Source: Eumeta japonica (Eukaryota; Arthropoda; Insecta; Lepidoptera; Psychidae). Taken from it: a DNA stretch of 64,000 bases. The stretch is from assembly GCA_005406025.1 (NCBI GenBank), contig BGZK01002069.1, forward strand, positions 1 through 64,000. Direction: 5' to 3'. The notes below the pieces were generated by a model, which ran no database searches, was not told the DNA's origin, and saw only the letters and a program-made list of their open reading frames with translations. The translations under genes were made by a program, and so were the position numbers. Of the stretch, positions 1 to 12,000 are shown one piece after another (positions within the stretch are counted from its first letter, which is position 1; each line of letters begins with the position of its first letter).

Positions 1-3000
1 TTGGGCACAAATTAATCTACCTTTAGACCGGCTAAGTCTTTTGCCTCTTTAGGTTGTCCAGAGTGGTAGTACATCGACAAAAATGATATGAAGGCGTCTA
101 ACCGACGATACTCCAGCTTAGTTCGTAGAATAAGTTATCCCTAGAATCGCCATTTGACGAAACCAATGTCCTTTCATAACCACTGTGATTCGCGAACAGC
201 AAAAAATATTCCATTACTTAAAATTTAAGGAATAGAGGAGATTAATTTTCAATAGTGGTGCGGAACATTTTTTGTCCTCTGTATTGTGATTGCAATTCTG
301 TCAGAATCTCGTTGCTAAGTAAAAACAAAAAAATAAATAAAAATATGAACTGTTCTAAGGATTTATACTTTTATAGATCTTGAAATATCATTCTTTAATA
401 CTCTCTTTTAAAACAGTTTATCCTAATCATCACGATGAATTGGTGGAGTCTGAGCATTCTGGGGGTGCATTTATGTAATTGTAACTCTGGTGTCATTAAG
501 CGAGTAGCGTGACGCGGTACAGTCCAGCTGTGGTCATTTTGGCTGAAACATGAAAATAAGCTGACTCGACTGGAGAGAGACACCAGAATCTCACAAAATC
601 TAGACAAGAAGTCATAGATTCCGCTAGTCCAGTGAGTGAGAGCTCCGGTGGCCCACCTCTCTCTGTTACCCCAATACTTTCTTCATTGGCCCATTTCCCC
701 GTACATCAGATATTCTCTTCCTACCCCAGAAGCCGGTAACATTCTGATGACTTTTGCGAGTATCCAACGGCGGACTACTTGGTGGCCCACATGCTCATTT
801 GCCCCTAGAAAATTCTAGAAACGAAATACCGTAGATAGGATATACATTATATTATCAGAGATTAGTATCATTCACAGCAGTTCACGCCAACGATTCTATT
901 ATAGTGAGACGCAGATACAAGTAAGTAATTTTACTAATATCACTATCTTGAGTAATATAATTATAAGCTACATTCTAATATACTGGACTAATGAATGCAA
1001 TGATTTCGACCTTAAACATTTTTTTCAACATCATTGCGGGGCGCCGCGAATGCAAATACGTGCAGGACATGGTGCATATAGGAAACACTAGTTGTCACTG
1101 ATTAATGTGCTACCGGCGGCGGGACGTATCTGATCAAGAACATATTTATGTGCTAAATAAGACAGTTGTGGAAAGTCGGTGTCGAAAACGTTTCAATATA
1201 TATCTTAGTCTTTTCTCGTATATTGCTGCTATTTTTCCGATATTTATACGTATTTTCTCTTTGTCTAAAAAGTAAACTATCTCAAATTCTATATTTCTAT
1301 ACATAGACCGCTAAAAAAATTTAATCAAGATCCGTTCCAAAAATTAATTAGCAAGTAATTAATGAAATGAAAAATAAATAAACGGACAAACAATTTCCTG
1401 TATATGCATAAGCTAATGTTATAAAATTAGTTTCTGTTCGAAGACTAGGAACTAATTTGTAGTATACCAAAGTATGTTTATTTGACCGTAGCAAATTCCG
1501 GAAGAAATCTAAGATCAAGCTACAACCAGAGCGAGAACGACAACAAAAGGAAATTGATCCATGGATTATCTGATAATATAAATGTGTGCAAGAAAATTTA
1601 TATGTGCACAGATATTTGCCGTATGCCAAGGAGCGCGTAAAGTCACCTACCCCCCAACCCTTATATATGTTCTTGATTAGGACAGAGTTATATTATTTTT
1701 CTCTTCTTAAAAAGAAGTACGGAAGCTCACGCGTGAAATTGAGAAGTGAGGGCACATCTTTGAAGAATATAATGACTAAAGGTCGTATTAATAAACATCA
1801 ATCTATGACGCGCCATCTCAAGATTTAACGTGGAAGCGAGACGTATATTATTTTTCATAGCGAAACACTATGGCTGTCTTGCTCTTTCTGCTTTCACTCT
1901 CCAAATTAAATGCCATACGACCCCATGACTGAAATATCACACACTACTACAGCGTGGCAGTGCTCCATGAGACACGTGGCACGAATGAGACACGTGGCAC
2001 GAAAGAGTCATTTGACAAAGCTCTTCGATAGTGTTCAGGCTTCGGTCCAATCTCTTCGCCCTGTCAAGGTCTAAAAGACGTTGGTGTAAAAAAAAAGTGG
2101 TATTTATGATTCAGGAAAAGAGTTATCATGATTTAAAGTCGATTACAATACTATATGGCACTTATTTAATTTGACTTAAAAAGTTAAAAACTCATTAATA
2201 GATTTGCGTGTTGTCAGGATCGAAGGCGAAATGTTTAGATTCGAAGAAAACATTTTTGAGAGAGAGCGCTGATGAGAAACAATCGAATGATGCAAAATGA
2301 AATATGCAAAAATTTGCTTAATAATTACTTGAGCTCCGAAATATACTAGAATTTCATTTTTTTCACGTAGCACTAAAAGAAGTTTAGCCTTCTAAATTGA
2401 AATTCAACGAAAATATTTATTCACGAAATCAATAACAGTCCATAGAATCCATTATAAATCATAAATCTTTCAAAATTCGCCACAGATTACGAAACACTGT
2501 AGCATAAATAAGGCAAAACTCGACCACCTTTTGGCCTTCAGGAAGTCAAAATGGCGAAGGCGGCCGCCCTCCGGCTAGGTACAGCCGAATATGAACCATA
2601 TTTAATATAACTTCAGTATAGAATATCGCACAATCGCCGGTGACGCGCGTATGAAACCCGCCGCGTACTAAGGTCGCGTCGACGCAGCAAATCGAGAGCA
2701 ATGTCTAAACCGAGTTATTCAACCGAAATTTTCACTCACAAATGCCTTTTAGACGTGAGGACACGAATCTATCTGTCTATCTTTCTCTTTCTAAACACTC
2801 TATGATAGGCAAATCTATCATTTTACTGAAACGTAACTCAAAATCTAAGTATAATACACGACCTGTCGAAAATCTTATCATAGATTCTCGTCAAGTCTAG
2901 AGATATCCTACGTAATCGAGTACACATATTACATATGTCGAATATGCTTTTCGGTAGCAAATATTTTTTTTATTATTATGAATCAAAAGTGCAGACGTTT

Positions 3001-3810
3001 TAATAAACTAGGTATTGACAAACGATTTTGATCTTGGCTTAGTTCTAGTCGATCGTACAAGAGATCGTAAAGTCAATAACGAGGAGATCGAGCTTATATA
3101 TTTTAGAGTAAAATTGATGTTATTGTTAACCAATAAAGTGTTTATCCGGACAAATGTTAACTTTTATTATTCAAGCGCTGAGTTTTTGTAGTACGATTAT
3201 TGAAATGTTGTTCGATTTTCAAGATCACGCCTAAATAGATTTGCTGTTCATTGATCTATCGTCGAATCATTGATTTTGTAAAACCTTTTTTGATACAAAT
3301 GTACCACCTCACGATAAAGGGACTCATGACCATATATTTGAAGTCTGTGTAATACCTCGATTAATTTTCACAGCATCCAAATATCACGTTCTACTGCGGA
3401 TTAATTTATTTGCTTACGTAACACTGACGTCATTCGCCCCAAATGACCTGACGTCGTATTACTCTAAAAAATTAAAATATGACAATAGACAGTTTTACAT
3501 TTTAATTTTTGCTAACATTCTTAACTAATAAATCATAATTTATTTATTAGTTAAGTATGTTAGAGCCTGTCGCGGATATAATAAATTGTTATTACTACGG
3601 CACACTTATTTATTACTTTATTAATTGTTGAACTTATTCAGTTTATGACAAGTGGATACTATCATGTAGATTTCAGCACGACTTATCACTTACTTTAAAA
3701 TGAGTAAAACACGATGAAGAAAACTTCACTTCGAAAACAGATATCCGATATTTAACTTTCCAATAAATATTTAGCCGGCGAGAGTTAAGACTACTAGTTT
3801 CTGATGTGAT
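1..3810. other. Non-coding stretch, no gene seen
   Basis: No convincing coding exon is visible on either strand. The open frames are short, AT-rich and lack recognisable domains. The one piece I can relate to other sequence is the dispersed repeat at about 641-820, which resembles 35440-35680. The rest is AT-rich intergenic DNA upstream of the cuticular protein gene. Distant exons or enhancers cannot be excluded from sequence alone. Confidence 0.6.
641..820 (+). repeat. Dispersed repeat fragment, copy 1
   Basis: This stretch shares ordered blocks with 35440-35680: a ccggtggc start, an accccaat block, catcagatat followed by cttcctac-like sequence, then gaagccggtaac (gagaccggcaac in the other copy), a gcgagtgtcc block and tttgcccctctaga-like sequence at the end. 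The pattern resembles a common lepidopteran interspersed repeat tail. The homology is by eye, with many mismatches and small indels, and the family is not identified. Confidence 0.5.
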
Positions 3811-4183
3811 GCCCTTTGTTTAGAAATCTGTATTTATCCGGGTGCCTTCTACTTAGACATCTGTATTTATTCCACTTGCTCTCTGCTTGCAGATCTGTAT
3901 TTACTCGGGGTGCCCTCTGCTTAGAATTATCTACATGTCTAGCATGCCCTCTGCTTAGAGATCTGTTCTTGTCCGGATTGCCCTCTGTTTAGAAATATGC
4001 AATCATTAATGTTGCCCTCTGCTTAAAATTCTATATTTGTCCGAGATCTTTTTTTCCTAGATTTCTATACATATCTAATATGCCCTCTGGGTAGAATTTC
4101 GTGCTTATTCGACGCGCCCTCTGCTTAACTTTCTGCATTTGGTCGGGATACCGTCTGCTTATAAATACGGTATCTATATCGGT
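3811..4183. repeat. 34-bp tandem repeat, 11 copies
   Basis: A gccctctgcttag-like block recurs at 3811, 3844, 3878, 3912, 3946, 3980, 4014, (4048, degenerate), 4082, 4116 and 4150. The spacing is 33 bp once and then exactly 34 bp throughout. Each unit continues with an aatctgtatttatccgg-like second half. Copies differ by many substitutions but hardly any indels. The unit length is not a multiple of three and no open frame runs through, so this is a non-coding minisatellite. It lies about 1.7 kb upstream of the cuticular protein promoter. Confidence 0.9.
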
Positions 4184-5858
4184 GCACGAGTTTACGCCCC
4201 ATATAACGAAACAATTAGATAATTTTCGATCTCAATAATAATTACAGTACAAACACATACCAAACACCGTTAATAAAAAATAATAAGTACGAATTTATCT
4301 AAATTAGTGTGAGGAATCAGTGAGTTTCTAATATTTTTATTTTAATTTCTATTTACTAATGCTGATCAATTATAATGCTTCAAATGAGAGTGTCAATTTT
4401 TAGTAGCAATTTCGAAATATTCAGAACATTAAGATATCTCCAAAGTAGTAACGTTATATTTGCCTCAAACATGAATTATTTAATTAAAAATTAATTAGTG
4501 GTTTAATTAAAAAACTGGAAGAATTTTACAGAGTTTCTGATTGTGAAATAATATTAAATTTTGAAATATTGCACAGATGTTAATACAAATCGTTTGAATT
4601 ATGAAAATATTGATTTACTTTTCTAATTTGAAAACTGTAGTATTTGAAATAGCACTACAATAAAACATGCAGTGTTGCTTGTAAGTACAAAAAAAAGTAT
4701 GCGATTTCAAAACCTTAACTCGTAAGACAGTATCACTCGTACCACAGCTTCAGGCCTTAAAGCGTCATTCCTAAAATATGCAATTTCACATTAAGATAAA
4801 GCTCATTGTCGTTTTAAGTCATAAAATATGGTTTTCTCAAACTACGAACGCCATCAGAATAACTCAAAAGCAGAATGAGAAAGGTCAACGGCGAATTTGA
4901 TATGAAAATGGAATTTTGCAACTCGACATTTCTTTATATTATTTTTCTAATTTTTTTTTTTTATTAATTTCTATATGATAATGAAGAATCTTCAACAGAT
5001 TAAGTTAGAAAAGCAATCATAATTATAGTACAAAACATATATGTCAGCGATGTTTATAGGCGAAATTTATACACTATTCAATTATAAATATATTTATTTA
5101 ATAAGTGTAAGTAGCTACAAATTGGAATTAAAACAACTTCAATCAAAACTTAAAAATAAGTTATTTTTTTACGACATCTCATTGCTCGCCTTAAATAGGC
5201 GTTTACACTTTGTTAGCGGGAAAAGAATTTATACAGATATTGAAGTCGTTAGCTAGTAAAATATTCCATTGAAACTATTGACATTTTAAAGGTTAACACA
5301 AAATTCTATCATTTTGCAGGTCTAGAATCCAAACACAATCGATCACACCGATATAAATCAATAGCTCCAGTATGCGAATATCAAGAGAAACTTATTTCGC
5401 TTTGATGTCTATAAACTGCATATTTCTGCGGTGGCGAAACGTATAATCTGTTCAGGTAAAAAAACGAAGTACATGTAATTTAAAATAAATTGGTGTACCT
5501 TTTGTTGAATTTTTCCTAGATGTGCGCCAAAATATTGTTCTGGCAACAATTTAAATCATAAATGGCCGTAATGAAAATAATTTTCTTTCATCCATTTTAT
5601 TATATTAAATAAGTTAAATTTTACAATCGAAAGTGGCAGTATAATGCAATTATAAAAAAGGCGTTAAAATTGTAATATTAAATAAATGTTTAACGCAAAT
5701 AATTTTTTCTACTTAAATATGTATATTTTTTCCTAAGTTCCAACACATACATGAAACAAAAAAATATGTATATATATAAACAAGTACTCAGTGTACTGGC
5801 CAAGCGGTTAGGTGCGTATGCGCTTACGCCGTTCCGACACTGCGCCGCTGCGGGCCGG
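4184..5858. other. AT-rich upstream region of the cuticular protein gene
   Basis: No coding exon is recognised. The open frame near 5041-5256 is AT-rich and has no domain. The sequence becomes GC-rich from about 5795 as the core promoter is approached. Hormone or tissue elements for a cuticle gene would be expected here, but I cannot name any from sequence alone. Confidence 0.5.
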
Positions 5859-5890
5859 TATATAAGCGCATTCCCGCCCTCATTCAGCGC
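5859..5890 (+). promoter_or_regulatory. TATA box and initiator of the cuticular protein gene
   Basis: A TATATAAG box at 5859-5866 sits in a locally GC-rich stretch. It is followed 27 bases later by cattcagcgc, a plausible insect initiator with a start near 5886. About 145 bases of leader follow before the ATG at 6032. TATA-plus-initiator promoters are typical of strongly induced cuticle genes. The start site is inferred, not measured. Confidence 0.7.
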
Positions 5891-6031
5891 AGACGCAGTG
5901 CACGGCGAGTCCTGGGAGAGTCTTAGCTCCTGGTAGCGCCGACTTTTGTACAAGATATTAATTCTTTCTAAATTATTTTCTATATTCTTTATCTTCATTC
6001 ATTCACATCAGTGAAAAACCTTTTGTACAAA

Positions 6032-6043
6032 ATGAAATTCATG
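6032..6043 (+). CDS. Cuticular protein, coding exon 1 (MKFM)
   Basis: ATG AAA TTC ATG is followed at once by a consensus GTGAGT donor at 6044. The exon ends in phase 0. A first exon that encodes only the first four residues of the signal peptide is the usual layout of insect cuticular protein genes. The next exon at 17970 begins in phase 0 and continues VVLVAVVVAQA, completing a signal peptide. The long separation means the link needs transcript support, but no other candidate first exon with this layout was seen closer to 17970. Confidence 0.75.
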
Positions 6044-9000
6044 GTGAGTTGTTATTTTGTAATAATTATAATATATTTTTCGAGACTTTAATATTACAAT
6101 TTGCTTTATGATAATTTTACATAAAAAATATTTTGAAATTTGTAGGAACAATAATTTACTGAAAATAATAAAAATCTTTGGCAACATATTAAAAATAAGG
6201 TAAAATAGTTCTTTTTAGTGGTGTTGTCAGTTTTATAGACTAAACTTAATATCTTCTTTAAGATACGTCATAAAGAAATAGATAAATACTTTAAAACATA
6301 AATTATGCCTTTGATTTATTTGTACAAGACAATAATATGTTGAATTTATTTTTAAATTTTAAATAACGAATGAGATCAAGTTTTAATGCATTCGTAATTC
6401 AATTAAAATTAACATAAGTTTGGACATTACGCTTATTGGAGCACATTGCGCTTACGTCACGACCTACAAAACGTCAAAACTAGATAACGAGCTACCATAG
6501 ATCACTTATGCTAATTCCCTGTTCCCGGCTAATTATTAATAAATTGTTGCTACATCTTAATCCACCGATAAATTGTATGGATAGTGCATACATTTTTTTA
6601 ACATTATTTGTATTCTGTTGTGAAAATACAAAAACACATATATCATTATCTTAATTCAAATTATATGAACTTGTAAACACGCTAATAACTGATATAAGTA
6701 ATTTATTTTAAAGCTTTATATTGTATCATATAATAATGTATATTATTCTAATTGTGGGCTTTTTGTTTAGATGTTAGTGTAAAATGAAATTAAACAATTT
6801 GAGTTTTTGTTTAGTCTAATGGTTTTGTGCTTTACCAAATACAATAATATTTTCCTTTATCATATCGAAACATATAGCAAATTATGTTGCAACTTTGCAA
6901 AAAAAATAATAATATGAAAGTAGAATATTAGTATTATTTTCACAAAAGTAAATATGAAATTTCTTAACAACGAAAACGAAACAAAATCAAAACTTTTAAT
7001 TACTCGCGAAAAAATATGAAACATAAAATCCATTAAAATGCCAATATATCTTGGAATGCTAATATAAATATCGAATACAGCCTTAGCGCGTGACCGAAAG
7101 AAATTCATTGAGCCAAATTGGCCATTGTACTGAGGCGGGCACGCGACGGCGCACGTTGAAGTCTTTTGTACGGAACTACATCGCAGCGTGAAGTAATGCC
7201 GTGTCGACAAAGATAATGACCATTTTACGGACCATACGTTTTGGACAATAAAAAAATGCATCGTTTAAATAATCCTAACATATACCAAGTATTATTTTGT
7301 TTGATCGATTAGTTCTTATAAAGGTTCGGCGGGACAATAAATTCTAAACTCCCACTGTCCTTTCGACGACCTGTGATTTTTTTAATGCGATTGAAATGGT
7401 AAGAAGATGTGACACACCTAAAGAATTTTTTTATTAATTTGTAAATTTATTTCTATTCATATTTGCGCGTTAGTAAAGTACCCTGATCACTACCGTAACC
7501 TGCCTTAAAGTCACATTTTTTTCAGGTAGAAAAGTACTGTGTATTTTTCACTTTCGCGGTTAGAAGCATTAAAACATTATCAACAACGAGCCGCGACTAA
7601 TTGCGTATTGCGTTAAGACGTCCGTCGTTCTGTAACGGCCATACAGCGTGAACAACTGGGCTTATGGCGAAAACTCGGCGAAAAACTTACAAAACCGTTC
7701 GCTAGAAATTTACAACCGTAAAGTCAAAGGAATAACGACGACTTTATTTAACTCCATTCCGAGCAATTAGGACTTTATCGAAAGAAAGTGCATCGCTCGT
7801 TCGGCACGCGCGCCCGAGGTCAATGTCAGAACAATTTTATTAATGAAAAATATTTTAACGCACCGTTAACGTTAGCCGCGAAAGTGAGGCAATCTCTGAT
7901 AAGGATCGGGTTTTTTTTTCTTCTTGTAAGTTGCAATGCGCACGCGCGCGCGCGTTTCAATCTAAACGATGATTAAGTAATTAAAACGTTGCACCTTGAA
8001 GTGCAAGAATTTTTATTGCAGTCGGTATTCATCGAATCTAATTACATTTTTAGCTTATTTTGGGCTGAAATGCATGAAAATTTAAAAATGACCTTCAGAG
8101 TTATGTGTTATATTTCATCACAAAAAAAAATTATAAACAGTTCGAGACACTAGTGACAAATATAAAATATACACACGTAACAATAAAAACAAGATTCAAA
8201 TTCTAGCAGTTAAAGTGAACAACTTTTCTGGTTATTACTAGCAAATACATTTTATTCTATTATTGGAGACAACAAAATGAGAAAAAAAATCATCGCACGT
8301 TTTACGTTCACTCGTCACATCGAAACGTCATGTCGGAACAGAAGGAGAAGGGAAAAAATAGAATAAAGCCTTCGCCCTTTAAAATAAATTACTTTCGCCG
8401 TCGCAACACCTCGTTTCGCCACAGGGCACCGCCGCGGAACAGCGCCTTGCACCCTTCAAAGTTCTATTTATTATTGCGGTCGGAAATACTAACTTTCGCG
8501 TGCGAACGGCATTGAAAACGTTTGTGCTCCACTTGGCCGCGCGCCGACACGCCTCTGCTTGGCTAGTGTCAGCCAGTAGAAGCAAACCCGGTCAATATTT
8601 ATAGGCTAATTATTCGCCGTTTGCCTGTTCACCCCCCACGGAGACCCGTAACAGATAGAGGAGCTCGGGCGTATATGGAGCTTCGAGTAAATATTAAATA
8701 GAATTAATTAGAAAATGTTTAATTTTTAATCATTATAAAAATTTTAATTGATTTTAAAAGATACTTTACCTAATTGGCATTTGGTACTACAAAATGGTAT
8801 TTCCTTTTTATAATGACTTTCTTTCGCGTTAAATTATTTATTTAGGACGTTCATAATATTTTTTTAACATTTTTCTTCAAATTTTTCCAATCCCAAATTT
8901 TCGCACTGAATTTTCAATACCTATGATTATCAGTACACTGGATGTAGCAGTAGAGTTCTTGATTGAAATTTATATCTCGATATACTAAATACAGCCTCTA

Positions 9001-12000
9001 GAGCACAAAATCGTTTAGCCAACATTTAATTCCGACCAAATTTTCATCTGTGATTTGTACATCGGCTAGACTATATTATAAATGTTAATGTTCTTTCATT
9101 ATCTCATACTGTATTCCTATTCAAGATTAAGTTATCCGTCTTTCCTATGTATCCAACTTTGTTGATAAGCTCTCTGGGTTCCCTCTTAACTTTTTTATTT
9201 AAAACGTGTAAATGTTAAAAAGATGCCCATAAAAAAACTCCTTTATTTGTTCATATGTATTTTCGAATAAAATGATTATATTTCAAAAATATGTATTGAT
9301 TTCATCTCTATATTCGATCGCATTGAGAAATAATCTCGATTTGCGAAAAACAGGTCAAAAAATAGATCTAGGCCAAATTAAAGCCTTCCAACAGGAAAAG
9401 ATTAATAGAAATGATTCAGCACTTTTACAGCGCACGAATGCACAGAAAGAAGGACGAAAAAACCTCGTTTCTGTGTCAGCAAATGCCATCTGGCGTTCCG
9501 CATCCCGCGATCAATCCATTTCTCTGTCTTGCAGTATATGAATGTGGTTTTACTGACATTTTACCTCCCAGTAAATGGTCTTAATAAGGCAACAAAAGAT
9601 ATGATGCTTTTTAAAATATCTAGGAAGTTATGTCTGGTTTTAATCGGGCCACATATTTTAATTGATTTAAACACTTATTGATAAATTCGCGCGTTGTGAA
9701 GACGGAACTCGGTACCTTTTACACTTAGACCCGCACTCTTCATCACTGAACGACGACCTCACGTAATATATGTATATGATATCATCAATTTAATGTCGAT
9801 AATGACTTATACCTGTAAAATATTATTTATGTCTCATTATGAATTTTCATGAACAATGCGCTACAAAATGGAAGTTATGAAGAGTTCAAAAAAATAAAGT
9901 AACATTTATCAGTAAAATTCCCAAGTTTCGTTCAGTTTTTAATCAATCTACTAATTTTTGTCATAAATGGTAAAAATAATTAATATATGTTTCATTTAAA
10001 AATATACATTATTTAGAGAAATAGGCTTTTAAGCTTATTGTCGCTCTTGGCTGTATCATTTGTATTTTTAGAAGGTATTTTAACTTAATGCATGCACCGT
10101 GTAGATACAAATGTCAAGACATGTTCATTCAATCATTTTCGCTTCTTACTTTGGCATTAAAAGTCTGACAGATGTCAAATTTAAAAATGACAATGACTAA
10201 ACGCGCATGCAAAAACCCCAATGAACCGGTACCTTCATGCAATAGATGTGAACTTATACATTGAATGTAATTTCAAGATCAAACACAGGAAGCGTGATGG
10301 CCGAAGGGTCAACAGCGACCAGTGCCTAAAAATTTACCCGGGTCAAAACTTGACTGTGAGCGATTTGACCCTTAACTTTAAAATTAAATCAAATTAAGCC
10401 ACTCGCTCCAATCCTCAGCGAGTATTTATGCTGTCGATCTCTAACGTTGTCAACCGCATTGATAAAGTTCCTATAAATATCAAATAAAAAGATTCTGAGA
10501 ACTCTTCTGCAGAAATAAAACTTGGCACAATATTCAAGAACACATTTGAGAGATTTTTTTTCACCGACGTAGTATTATGTGAATAGGTAAATAAAATATA
10601 TTAGAATATAACCGAATAATAAACCGATTACTAAGCACTTGTAATAATTATTAAGTCATACAAATTGAAACTCGCAATTAATTTCCCGCCACATCTAGCC
10701 CGACACTAATTGACAGCAAAAAGTGACAGCTAATTGCGGGCATATTTCTATCTTCCGCCATTTTGATCCGTAAATGTCAGAATGGCCCGCGTCTGTCGAA
10801 GTCCGCAGCGGCCGGCGGCGCTTGTCGCTCGCCTCGGCTGCACCTCTCACTGCTTTTTGCCTGCATTCCTGAAGTAGAAGGGCGCGGAAGCCCACGCCTC
10901 CTATAACAGAATCATACGCATTGAGATTATATGAAAATTTAATAGATCACATTTGCATAAGGCACTCATATAGAAAAAAAAATGTTTTTATTTGAGATTC
11001 GGGTACCTAGCTTGAACAAAAGTTTACGACGAAACTCTGTAACTAGCCAAATCATTTTTAAGTATAAATTTTAACAATGATTTATAAAGTGTAAATGAAT
11101 TAATCTGATTTCTGATAATGATCGTACCAAATATCGTATTTTGACTTGAGACGGTCTACGCGGCGTAGACGATAGAATGTTCTCCTGCTACGCTGCAATT
11201 CCAGAATCGATCTCGTTTACAAAATTTGTATTAATTTATAAATACCTCATAGATTTCCTTATTGTCTTTACATAAAGATCTATAAATTTTATTGTGATCT
11301 TCAAAATACAACTAGCTCTATAGAAAAAAGTAAAGAGGGCTTGGCACATCACGTAGGTATTTTATCCCATTCCACATCAAATTAATTATATTTACTTATT
11401 CGTAATAAATGTCTTGTAAAGCTTTAACTTGTCGACCTTAAGTCTATAAATAATTAATTTCTTGTTACCGATGTAGATGAATGGTTAAATGTCTGTAAAT
11501 TCAAAATTATCAATGCTACAGCTTTAAATAAGAGTTTATTTCATTTAAAATGTTATTATGTTATTGGCCCACAGGATACTTATAAATAAATGTATGAGGG
11601 CCATCAAATAATTAAAAATTAGTTACAAAAACAATAATACTAAGATATATTAATAATTAAATGAACGATGGATTTTTTTAAATGTAATAATCAATAACAG
11701 TTTTAAGCTATTATAACTTCGTTATACAAATTAATTAATAAGTAAAAAACAATCATACATGCCTTGTTACAATATCCTTTACTTAGAAAACCGATTATTT
11801 TTATCAAAAGTTTAAATAGATTTTATAAATCTCAAGCTTATGTTGCGACCGAAGTGTAATATCGCACGCTTAAACTTCTATAAATAGTAGAAATTGAAAT
11901 CAATAAGAGCTTTTGTTATGTGACTTCCATAGAAGCGTAAAACAGATTCTTCGAAATCGAATTATATCCACATATGCAGTCATCACTTCATGATTTCCCA

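Noticed and set aside
3811..4183. CRISPR-like periodicity
   Set aside because: The whole 34-bp unit is repeated, with no unique spacers, and the context is eukaryotic.
5796..5880. Possible tRNA-like sequence (tggccaagcggttaggtgcg)
   Set aside because: It has an A-box-like look, but no B-box GGTTCRANNC at the right distance and no cloverleaf arms. It lies in the GC-rich promoter of the cuticle gene.
6860..7261. 133-aa antisense frame
   Set aside because: It is AT-rich Phe/Ile/Ser coding with no domain or splice context. It lies in the cuticle gene intron.
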